A stretch of DNA of 35,666 nt from Candidatus Dadabacteria bacterium (GTDB lineage Bacteria > Desulfobacterota_D > UBA1144 > Nemesobacterales > Nemesobacteraceae), in the NCBI GenBank assembly GCA_022826905.1, contig JAJDUA010000033.1:1-35666 (forward strand). Direction: 5' to 3'. The translations under genes were made by a program, and so were the position numbers. This document shows, one piece after another, positions 1-5,222 of the stretch (within the stretch, counting starts at the first letter, position 1; the number at the start of each line of letters is the position of its first letter). The notes below the pieces were generated by a model that was given only the letters and a program-made list of their open reading frames with translations, had not been told where the DNA came from and did no database searches.

Positions 1-158
1 TGTGTATATGGCATCTGATAACCTCCTATGGTTTGCACTTTAGAGATTATCTTTGTCGCTTGGCCCTTTCAAATGAGGTGTGAGCCTCAAAGGGCTATAA
101 CCCTGTTCTCAGGGGTGTTGCACTTCGTAGTTCAACGGGCGAGATTTAATACCGACCA
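1..158 (+). promoter_or_regulatory. Probable CRISPR leader
   Basis: No gene is visible here. The stretch lies directly upstream of the first CRISPR repeat. The repeats end in ATTGAAGC, which in most CRISPR families marks the leader-distal end, so this side is where a leader should be. It contains nested inverted repeats: GCCCTTT at 63-69 pairs with AAAGGGC at 89-95, with GAGG (75-78) and CCTC (85-88) inside, followed by CCCTG (101-105) and CAGGG (110-114) around a 4-base loop. No further copy of the 36-bp repeat is seen, so position 159 is the array border. The leader role is inferred from position and orientation. Confidence 0.5.
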
Positions 159-339
159 ATTTTCCGAGGCAAATTGCCTCGGCCTCATTGAAGCTGTTCG
201 TAAATGGCAGCGTGCTGGCCGGCCTCAAGTATTTTCCGAGGCAAATTGCCTCGGCCTCATTGAAGCTGCCGAACACAGCGACCCTGTGCCACTCAGTGAA
301 TTCATTTTCCGAGGCAAATTGCCTCGGCCTCATTGAAGC
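159..339 (+). CRISPR. CRISPR array, three 36-bp repeats
   Basis: Three identical 36-base repeats lie at 159-194, 231-266 and 304-339, separated by unique spacers of 36 bases (195-230) and 37 bases (267-303). The repeat starts ATTTT, carries the perfect inverted repeat CCGAGGCAAATTGCCTCGG (7-bp stem, 5-base loop) and ends GCCTCATTGAAGC. Even spacing, identical repeats, an internal hairpin and the ATTGAAGC end are classic CRISPR features, read in plus orientation. No cas gene lies in the window, so subtype is not assigned. Open frames running through the array are accidental. After the third repeat the sequence runs into phage DNA; a fourth identical repeat lies at 3268-3303. Confidence 0.95.
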
Positions 340-375
340 GTGCACAGGGTCACGTCGTGAACGAACCATTGCCCC
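340..375 (+). other. Putative third spacer, phage-derived
   Basis: These 36 bases directly follow repeat 3 and have the length expected for a spacer. They match phage sequence 2516-2551 with a single mismatch (C343 versus T2519). No repeat follows at 376; the sequence carries on as phage DNA. Read in array orientation, the RNA would be complementary to the mRNA of the minus-strand phage gene it matches. Confidence 0.55.
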
Positions 376-443
376 GGCTGATCCTCCGTCTGGAACTCGA
401 CTATCCAGACTGTGGAGTGTTCAGTTTCCTTGCGCTGCTTCAT
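340..443 (-). pseudogene. Truncated copy of ~70-aa phage gene
   Basis: This is the 5' part of a second copy of the phage gene found complete at 2407-2619. It starts with ATG at 443-441 and reads MKQRKETEHSTVWIVEFQ and onward for 34 codons, nearly identical to the complete copy, with Tyr changed to Cys at the single mismatch near the end. It is cut off at 340, where the CRISPR repeat begins, so it lacks about half the protein. Function unknown. It lies downstream of the nuclease-domain gene (588-1190), in the same order as in copy B. Confidence 0.7.
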
Positions 444-587
444 TTGACTTCATGCTCCCAGACTGTAAGTTCTTTTGCAAGGTGTGCGGCAAAATCTCGT
501 TGCTTATGGCTGAGGGAATCCTGGACCCAAAAGTTCCGTAGAGGGGGCCGAGTCCTCTCGCACATCCGGAGGTGACCAGGCGACACC

Positions 588-1190
588 TCATTTTTTCTGC
601 CTCCGCAGCATCTTCCCCTTCTCTTTCTTCTTTTTCAGGTAGCGCGAAGGCTTTCCGGTCTTGGGGTCGATTTCTGGAAAGGTGAACAGGGTATCCATCC
701 ACAGCCCGTCTTTTTTTCTGTGGAACGGGAGGGCGTAATAGGTCTTTCCCTTTTTCAGGAAGAACTGCCGCTCGGTTTTGTCGGCGGCGGGCTCGATAAT
801 CATGCCGTCATCCAGGATTTCCTGCACCATCCCCATGTCCTCGAGATCAATGCCATGCTCGCGGATATGCTCCATTTTGCTTTTCTTCTTAATCCTGACG
901 GCCTGATATTCTGCTTGCCCCGTCAGTTTCTTCGTTTCCGGACTCAGCACCCCGACGGGAAACCGTCCCCCATCCTGCCCGTCGAAGAACCTCTTGAACG
1001 CCGGCCCGGTGACCGTGCCCTCGATGTACTTCTTCGCGATATCGTAGTCGTACTTCTCCAGGTCCGGCTGGTAGGCGGCCTTCCACTGGTTGTGATCGAA
1101 TCCCGCCCCCGGAAAGATCTTCCCGCCGCCCGGGAGCTTGTACCCCCAGACCGGCCAGACTTCCCCGGTTCTCTTGCTTATGAGTCGGTC
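588..1190 (-). pseudogene. Phage minor head protein C-terminus with PBECR nuclease domain (partial)
   Basis: The frame is open from a spurious start at 1571, but only about 1190 to 588 looks like phage protein; upstream it is antisense to a DUF1643 gene. The first part (GEVWPVWGYKLPGGG, then FPGAGFDHN and YQPDLEKY) resembles the end of Mu gp30/SPP1 gp7-type head morphogenesis proteins. The last ~100 residues (HIREHG near nt 869, then EILDDG, an ALPF strand and TLFTF) resemble the phage-fused Barnase-EndoU-ColicinE5/D-RelE (PBECR) nuclease domains known at the C-terminus of such proteins. The end is lysine-rich. The head part itself is missing, so the gene is partial at its 5' end. The assignment is by recognition, not by search; the 5' border is approximate. 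Confidence 0.6.
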
Positions 1191-1460
1191 TTCCCTTGCC
1201 GGATGGACATCGTGGGGCCTGAAAACGACCGCTATATTCTCGAGTGCGCGAACAGGGCTGATCCGGTTATCGCCGCGTGGGGAAGCCTTGACCGCCGTCT
1301 GAGGTGGCGGGCGGCCGAGGTCTTGAGAATGCTCGACGGAGAACTCCCCGCCGTCCGCATTCAGACGCTCGGGCTGACGAAAGGGGGTCATCCGCGACAC
1401 CCCCTCTACCTTAAGAGAGGAACCCTTCCCCGGCCCTTCATAGAGGGAATCAATGGCTGA
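1176..1460 (+). pseudogene. DUF1643 family protein, C-terminal part (partial)
   Basis: The frame reads DIVGPENDRYI, then VIAAWGSLDRR, then LGLTKGGHPRHPLYLKRG, the recognisable C-terminal half of DUF1643 proteins (VGPEND, VAAWG and LG.TK.GHPRHPLY motifs). DUF1643 proteins are of unknown function and occur in bacteria and phages. The N-terminal half is missing: before about 1176 the plus frame is antisense to the phage nuclease-domain gene, so two unrelated sequences are joined near 1175-1190. The stop overlaps the next gene in an ATGGCTGA arrangement (1453-1460), so the 3' end is a real translational unit. The 5' border is approximate. Confidence 0.65.
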
Positions 1461-1734
1461 CAGGATGATAACATACGTAATCATCGGACATTCGCGTGAC
1501 GGGTACTTATGTCGTGTAGGCAAAACGCGCATAGGTAAAATGTTGCCGGGTGATGATGATGTCCGGAGCACAAAACTGCCCGGCTGGAGTCTCTACCTGG
1601 GGAAATCGCGGGAGAGGCACTGGTTCCCTTTTCCTAGCAGGTTCGAGGCCGAGGAGCTGGCCGCCAGGCTGGAAGAAGGGTCCAAGCTGTGGTCGTTCGT
1701 CGTGGCGCCGATCGGGGTCAGGGGAGGAGCTTAG
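1453..1734 (+). CDS. Small uncharacterised protein, 93 aa
   Basis: Starts at ATG 1453 within the end of the DUF1643 frame (ATGGCTGA overlap), with GAGGG a few bases upstream. The protein has an ordinary folded-protein composition, with segments such as WSLYLGKSRERHWFPFPSRF and EELAARLEEGSKLW. I do not recognise a family. It is followed immediately by another small gene (stop TAG and next ATG adjacent), suggesting a plus-strand operon of three genes. The overlap arrangement and the antisense position to no known gene argue it is real. It is opposite in strand to the phage head genes on both sides. Confidence 0.55.
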   Translation: MADRMITYVIIGHSRDGYLCRVGKTRIGKMLPGDDDVRSTKLPGWSLYLGKSRERHWFPFPSRFEAEELAARLEEGSKLWSFVVAPIGVRGGA

Positions 1735-1959
1735 ATGTCCAAAAACTACCCTCTGTTGCTGTTGCACTTTTTTCGGGACCTGTCGTCGTCCGAGCGCATC
1801 CAAATTCTTGTTTCTCTGGGCGCCTTGCCGCCGGGAGGCGGGGGAAATCGCAGCGAGAACGAGACGGTCCAGCGTAACGCCTTCGATCGATGCGTGAGAG
1901 ATGGGGGTGGCAAAAGGCTTTGGACTCGTATACAGGACCTGAAAAGGGCAAGGGCTTGA
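1735..1959 (+). CDS. Small uncharacterised protein, 74 aa
   Basis: The ATG follows directly on the stop of the preceding gene (TAGATG), with a strong GGGGAGGAG ribosome site about 7 bases upstream. It begins MSKNYPLLLLHFFRDLSSSE, continues as a probable helical N-terminus, then a Gly/Arg-rich middle and a basic end (RIQDLKRARA). No family recognised. It ends two bases before the convergent gpG-type gene stop at 1961, a tight end-to-end arrangement or a junction between two sequences. Function unknown. Confidence 0.5.
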   Translation: MSKNYPLLLLHFFRDLSSSERIQILVSLGALPPGGGGNRSENETVQRNAFDRCVRDGGGKRLWTRIQDLKRARA

Positions 1960-1960
1960 T

Positions 1961-2419
1961 TCAACTCCCGCTTAAGTCTTTGTCGATGAGCCTTCTGAGC
2001 ACGTCGGCGATCTCATCCTCGTCTCCGGGAGTGAGTACGAGGAAGGGCCGCGGCGGAATCGTCACCTTCTTCCCTCTCCCCGCCTTGCCCCCGAAATGCT
2101 GCAGGGCCGCGTAGCGAAGGTTCGTCGACACCGTGGCCTCGTCCGAGGTGCTGTCCGCCTGAACTGACGCGGCGAGGTTCCCGAGTCTCTGCAATATCGG
2201 GTGCTCTGGACCGAACCCTTTCTCCCTGCGGTCCTCGACTGTCGCATCGGCAAGCGGCGTCCAGGGCGGCCGACCCTCCTTGTCGAAGTTCTCCTCCACC
2301 GCGTCAAGCATGATCCCCGCTATCTCGGTCATGGCTTCCGGCATGCCCTGCGTCCCCCTTTCCACGAGACGCGCAGCCAGGCCGTCTATCTCCTTAGTGC
2401 TGACCGCTATTCGGAACAT
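1961..2419 (-). CDS. Phage virion morphogenesis protein, Mu gpG-like
   Basis: 152 aa. Reads EIAGIMLDAVEENFDKEGRP, then PWTPLADAT, HPILQRLGNLAASV and, near the end, IPPRPFLVLTPGDEDEI. These are the marks of the phage virion morphogenesis family (Mu gpG, also called the tail completion/phage_tail_S family): a conserved W.pL...T, the IL..tG/LaaS turn and the I.aRPFL box before a final helix. In Mu-like phages it follows the minor head protein, as it does here (head-protein end at 2787-3267, a small gene, then this). The start at 2419 overlaps the stop of the upstream small gene by 13 bases, so translation is probably coupled. Length is normal. Confidence 0.85.
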   Translation of the reverse strand: MFRIAVSTKEIDGLAARLVERGTQGMPEAMTEIAGIMLDAVEENFDKEGRPPWTPLADATVEDRREKGFGPEHPILQRLGNLAASVQADSTSDEATVSTNLRYAALQHFGGKAGRGKKVTIPPRPFLVLTPGDEDEIADVLRRLIDKDLSGS

Positions 2420-2619
2420 CGGTTTTCCTCCTCTGCGATTTTAAACTCCCTGGCCCTGATCCCGGTTACGGATTCCTTATCTACCAGATGGTGAACCATC
2501 CTTTCTTTTTCCGGGGTGTACAGGGTCACGTCGTGAACGAACCATTGCCCCGGCTGATCCTCCGTCTGGAACTCGACTATCCAGACTGTGGAGTGTTCAG
2601 TTTCCTTGCGCTGCTTCAT
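2407..2619 (-). CDS. Small phage protein, 70 aa, unknown function
   Basis: Complete copy of a small gene, of which a truncated near-identical copy lies at 340-443. It reads WIVEFQTEDQPGQWFVHDVT then LYTPEKERMVHHLVDKES, a soluble protein with charged C-terminus. No family recognised. It sits between the minor-head-protein nuclease end and the gpG-like gene, overlapping the latter by 13 bases, so it is probably part of the head operon. The bases at 2516-2551 match the putative spacer at 340-375 with one mismatch. Confidence 0.65.
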   Translation of the reverse strand: MKQRKETEHSTVWIVEFQTEDQPGQWFVHDVTLYTPEKERMVHHLVDKESVTGIRAREFKIAEEENRCSE

Positions 2620-2628
2620 TTGACTTCA
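2516..2628. repeat. Phage duplicated block, copy B
   Basis: Second copy of the block at 340-452: 109 of 109 bases identical (2520-2628) plus one mismatch just before. It covers the 5' part of the 70-aa gene and a few bases upstream of its start. Copy B is embedded in an apparently continuous phage gene order, unlike copy A, which is cut by the CRISPR repeat. Confidence 0.9.
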
Positions 2629-2786
2629 CCCTCCCAGACTGTAAATTTTCTGTCAAGTGCGCGCGGCAAAATCTCGGACGCCGTTATGGATAGAGGCAAC
2701 CCTGGAGCCCGACAAAGTCGCCCCTGAGAAGGCAGGAGAGGGAATGCGAGTCCTCTCGCGCGCGCCCGAGGGAACCCGGCGACCCC

Positions 2787-3267
2787 TCAATTTCTTTCCT
2801 TCCGCAACACTTTCCCACGTTTTCTGAGCTTTTCTCTATCACCCTCTCCCTGATCCAGCCGATAGAAAGAAAGGAGGTTCCCTCCCCGCTTTCCGACCTG
2901 CAGGGGGATGAGATAGTGCTCGTCGCCTATTTTTCTGGTCAGGAGCACGTCCGCTTCCTTGCCGGGGTTAGTGAGGATTTCTCCGTTGTCCAGCATGTCT
3001 TGTACCTTGAGGAAGTCATTCGCGGTTGTCTCGGGATGGTCTTTCCTGACGTGAGTCTTCCTGTCTGCGTATATCCTGACTCCCTGCGCTTTCCCCGCCC
3101 CGACGATTCCCCTGGTCTCTGCGCTCATCACCCCGTCGGAACCGGGCAGATCGGCCAGAAACTCCGGGGAGCACCGGCAGGCTGTCAGATCCTCGCCGTC
3201 GCGAATTTCTTCGCACTCGTCGGGACAGCCGGGTTCCGGGTCCGGGAAGAATCGTTTGACTGGCAGC
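2787..3267 (-). pseudogene. Second phage minor head protein C-terminus, PBECR-like domain (partial)
   Basis: The frame extends to an ATG at 3281, but the first codons are encoded by the CRISPR repeat, so the native gene is cut at 3267. The readable part (about 160 aa) has a Cys-containing segment (PGCPDECEEIRDGEDLTACR), then GVMSAETRGIVG, HVRKDHPE, VQDMLDNGEIL, EHYLIPLQVGK and a lysine-rich end. This runs parallel to the other copy (SPETKKLTG, HIREHG, VQEILDDG, TYYALPF, lysine-rich tail), so both are divergent versions of one C-terminal nuclease-type domain. The head-morphogenesis part is missing. Same neighbours as copy A: the 70-aa gene follows. Confidence 0.55.
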
Positions 3268-3303
3268 ATTTTCCGAGGCAAATTGCCTCGGCCTCATTGA
3301 AGC
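3268..3303 (+). CRISPR. Solitary fourth CRISPR repeat
   Basis: All 36 bases are identical to the three repeats at 159-339 and in the same orientation. The sequence to its left (3232-3267) is phage coding sequence and would be spacer-sized; the sequence to its right (3304 onward) shows no further repeat. It is either the terminal repeat of the same array or a join created in assembly. Confidence 0.93.
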
Positions 3304-3333
3304 TCGCCATCGGTGATTACAAAAGAAAAGAGC

Positions 3334-3361
3334 AAAAAAAAGCCCCCGATTGCGAGGGCTT
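3334..3361 (-). terminator. Intrinsic terminator of the traT-mntA-hepT group
   Basis: On the minus strand the sequence AAGCCCTCG, loop CAAT, CGGGGGCTT forms a 9-bp stem with one G-U pair, followed directly by a run of eight T. It lies about 150 bases beyond the hepT stop and points leftward, so it would end transcripts from the HepT/MntA genes and shield the CRISPR side from them. Confidence 0.85.
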
Positions 3362-3507
3362 GGTTCTAATATAGACTACCTGCGAAACATTCGTTTCTTA
3401 TTATTGATAGTCATAATATTTCACTATCAACAACATTTTAACTGACTGAAAAGCGCCAGCTATTCACAACATTACTCTATTGCATGCAGACAGGTTCAGG
3501 ATATCAT

Positions 3508-3849
3508 CTAGCCGTTTAGTGGCACAGACGATTCAAGAGTATGAATCAGGCCAGGAATGTCTCGTTGTATAGTATTCCACACCCGTTCCAAATCCACTTG
3601 GAAATAGCCATGCACAAGGCGGTTCCGCATGCTTATAATTTTCTTCCATGGAACCTCAGGATGCGCTAACCTGGTTTCCTCTGTAATATGAGTTGCCGCT
3701 TCACCAATGATTTCAATAGATTTGAGAACAGCTTTCTGATGCAAGCGACTCTTCTCAAACTGATGAAATGTCAGACCATCCGCAAACTCTTCCACATCTT
3801 GAGCCGCATGCAACATGTCGAGCAAGAACGCAGTCTCATCACGCTGCAT
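3508..3849 (-). CDS. hepT: HepT-like HEPN ribonuclease toxin
   Basis: 113 aa, the usual size for HepT (DUF86). The C-terminal half carries R75-NRLV-H80-G-Y82, the R-X4-H-X-Y motif. In the HepT/MntA family, Arg and His form the RNase site of the HEPN dimer, and the Tyr is the residue the partner MntA modifies with AMP to silence the toxin. All three are present, so the toxin should be active and controllable. The start overlaps the mntA stop by 11 bases, as in the characterised hepT-mntA pairs. Its activity here is inferred from the family. Confidence 0.9.
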   Translation of the reverse strand: MQRDETAFLLDMLHAAQDVEEFADGLTFHQFEKSRLHQKAVLKSIEIIGEAATHITEETRLAHPEVPWKKIISMRNRLVHGYFQVDLERVWNTIQRDIPGLIHTLESSVPLNG

Positions 3850-4150
3850 AGAACACCTCGGCTGACTTTAGAATTGCTTCACGACGGATGTAATTTCGGC
3901 TCTTCTCAATAGCGGTGCGGGAGAGCAAATCAGTCTCCCTCCCCAGAATGCCGCTTAACTCCTCCTCCATGCTTACCATGCTAAGAAGACTGTGGGAGGC
4001 TTCCGGCCGAAAACGTACCATTACATCTACGTCGCTGTCCGGCCCGAAATCATCTCTAAGAACAGATCCGAAAAAGGCCAATTCCGCAATCTGCCACCGC
4101 TCGCAAAAGGCAACGACTTTTTCTTTCGGCACTTCTATCTGCAAACTCAT
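3839..4150 (-). CDS. mntA: MntA-type nucleotidyltransferase antitoxin
   Basis: 103 aa minimal nucleotidyltransferase. The signature is G28-S29, then ten residues, D40-V-D42, i.e. the GSX10DXD motif that binds metal and nucleotide. Family members AMPylate the Tyr of the partner HepT HEPN toxin. The next gene downstream overlaps its stop by 11 bases and encodes that partner. Only 43 bases separate its start from the traT-like gene upstream on the same strand, so it may be read from that promoter or from a short local one. No strong ribosome site is visible at this ATG. Confidence 0.9.
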   Translation of the reverse strand: MSLQIEVPKEKVVAFCERWQIAELAFFGSVLRDDFGPDSDVDVMVRFRPEASHSLLSMVSMEEELSGILGRETDLLSRTAIEKSRNYIRREAILKSAEVFYAA

Positions 4151-4193
4151 TATCTAGTCTCAAGCAACTTGGTCTTCTTCAAAACTCATAACC

Positions 4194-4967
4194 TCAGAAA
4201 ATCCCGCCTATAGATCTTACAAGACCCGCCTGAAGATGAGGTTTCGCCTCCTCAAAATCCAGGTTCGCCTTGTTGGCAACGCTCACAATCCTGGTCCTGT
4301 ATGTCTTCCATTTCACGTTATCAGTACGAGAAGTCTGCGTTACCCGAGTCGAGGTACCCTGCTGAGCGTCCGTGTCCTCACTCTGCGATACAACTTCTCC
4401 TTCTTGGACGCGCTCCCTTATCTGAATATCTGTTACCATCGTGAAAAGGTCATCAGTGACCAGCGCATCGAATAAAAAGCCCGCAACTCCACCCGCAATA
4501 GCGCCCGCAACGGTGCCCTTGTTAATCTCGTCAACATCTCCGCCTATGGCCCCGCCTATTACTCCTCCGAGAACGGCACCTTCAACCACGCCCTGATAAC
4601 CTTCTCCAAGCATAGCATTCGTCTCCTCGAGATCAGACTTTCCGACATTCAGAATGTTGGCCTGGAGAATGAAAGTCGCATCAGCCGGGTCTTCCGTGAT
4701 CCTGTAACCGTTAGAAGCTATTCTCCCTTTGATTCCATATTCAATTCCGGGCAGTTCCTTGTCCGTCGTATTTTTTATATCGACGTAAACAACTCTTTCT
4801 TCGGGCGACACCGGTTCAAGAAAAATCGTCTCCGACATTTTAGTTTCAACGTTAAGTTTCCTTTTCTCGATAAGGGTTCTGGTCGCCGCGCAGCCGTTTA
4901 CAAGAAAAACAAAACAGATCGCAGCCGCGAAAAACAGGTTTCTTTTACACATAAGCTCTTTTTTCAT
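4194..4967 (-). CDS. TraT-family outer-membrane lipoprotein
   Basis: 257 aa. A basic N-terminus and hydrophobic stretch end in VNG-C26, a lipobox, so the mature protein should be a lipoprotein with Cys26 as its first residue. The body matches the TraT (complement resistance/surface exclusion) family: an early RTLIEKRKLNVETKMS segment, the DIKNTTDKE stretch, and a central glycine-zipper hydrophobic region (GGVIGGAIGG, then GAIAGGVAG). In plasmids TraT blocks mating at the outer membrane; chromosomal homologues are of unclear role. GAGGAG lies 9-10 bases before the ATG. There are no transfer genes around it, so surface exclusion is not implied. Confidence 0.85.
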   Translation of the reverse strand: MKKELMCKRNLFFAAAICFVFLVNGCAATRTLIEKRKLNVETKMSETIFLEPVSPEERVVYVDIKNTTDKELPGIEYGIKGRIASNGYRITEDPADATFILQANILNVGKSDLEETNAMLGEGYQGVVEGAVLGGVIGGAIGGDVDEINKGTVAGAIAGGVAGFLFDALVTDDLFTMVTDIQIRERVQEGEVVSQSEDTDAQQGTSTRVTQTSRTDNVKWKTYRTRIVSVANKANLDFEEAKPHLQAGLVRSIGGIF

Positions 4968-5158
4968 TGATCAAGACTCCTCGGGATTTTATTGCCGGGT
5001 AAAACTTCCGACCTTCCAAACTAAAATCGTATGTAAAAAAGAAAGAAAAAACAAATAGAAAAAAATGCGTGGAGAATTTTCGCCGCCCCGTGGTTGCCAG
5101 TTAGAAATACGAAACAAAAAATCACGCCCTGTTCCTCCCTTCAAGTGGCCCAAAAACC

Positions 5159-5186
5159 TTGCCAATGCAAATCAATCTAGTATGAT
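5159..5186 (+). promoter_or_regulatory. Sigma-70-type promoter for aspS
   Basis: TTGCCA (5159-5164) and TATGAT (5181-5186) are separated by 16 bases. Transcription would begin near 5193, giving a ~30-base leader before the aspS ATG at 5223. Found by eye from the consensus only. Confidence 0.45.
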
Positions 5187-5222
5187 TAGCCAATCCTTCT
5201 TTGCCGGGAGAATCCTGAATAA

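Larger units (their letters stand above)
340..452. repeat. Phage duplicated block, copy A
   Basis: Positions 344-452 are identical to 2520-2628 over 109 bases. The four bases 340-343 match 2516-2519 except for C at 343 against T at 2519. Beyond 452 the two copies stay recognisably similar but diverge, through the intergenic part and into the following nuclease-domain gene. The block holds the start of the ~70-aa phage gene. Copy A begins at the first base after a CRISPR repeat. Confidence 0.9.
340..3267. mobile_element. Mu-like phage fragment mosaic
   Basis: This block lies exactly between CRISPR repeat 3 (ending 339) and repeat 4 (starting 3268). It carries phage virion genes on the minus strand: a gpG-type virion morphogenesis gene, a ~70-aa gene (one complete copy, one truncated copy), and two divergent C-terminal ends of a minor head protein with a PBECR-type nuclease domain. 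A plus-strand group (DUF1643 end plus two small genes) sits between the two copies. No integrase, transposase, att site or complete head protein is seen. It is therefore a fragment or mosaic rather than an intact prophage, and the borders may be assembly joins. Confidence 0.75.

Noticed and set aside
87-122. A degenerate CRISPR repeat one unit before repeat 1
   Set aside because: At the expected position the bases do not resemble the repeat beyond chance; the stretch is better seen as leader.
28-541. Open frames running through the CRISPR repeats on both strands (102, 86 and 117 codons)
   Set aside because: Their sequence consists of the translated repeat (for example SEANCLGLIEA) recurring at array spacing; they are by-products of the repeats.
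1191-1571. N-terminal extension of the minus-strand nuclease-domain frame up to an ATG at 1571
   Set aside because: It is antisense to recognisable DUF1643 coding sequence and has no phage-like residues, so it is accidental.
3268-3281. ATG at 3281 as start of the second nuclease-domain gene
   Set aside because: These codons are encoded by the CRISPR repeat itself, so they are not a native gene start.
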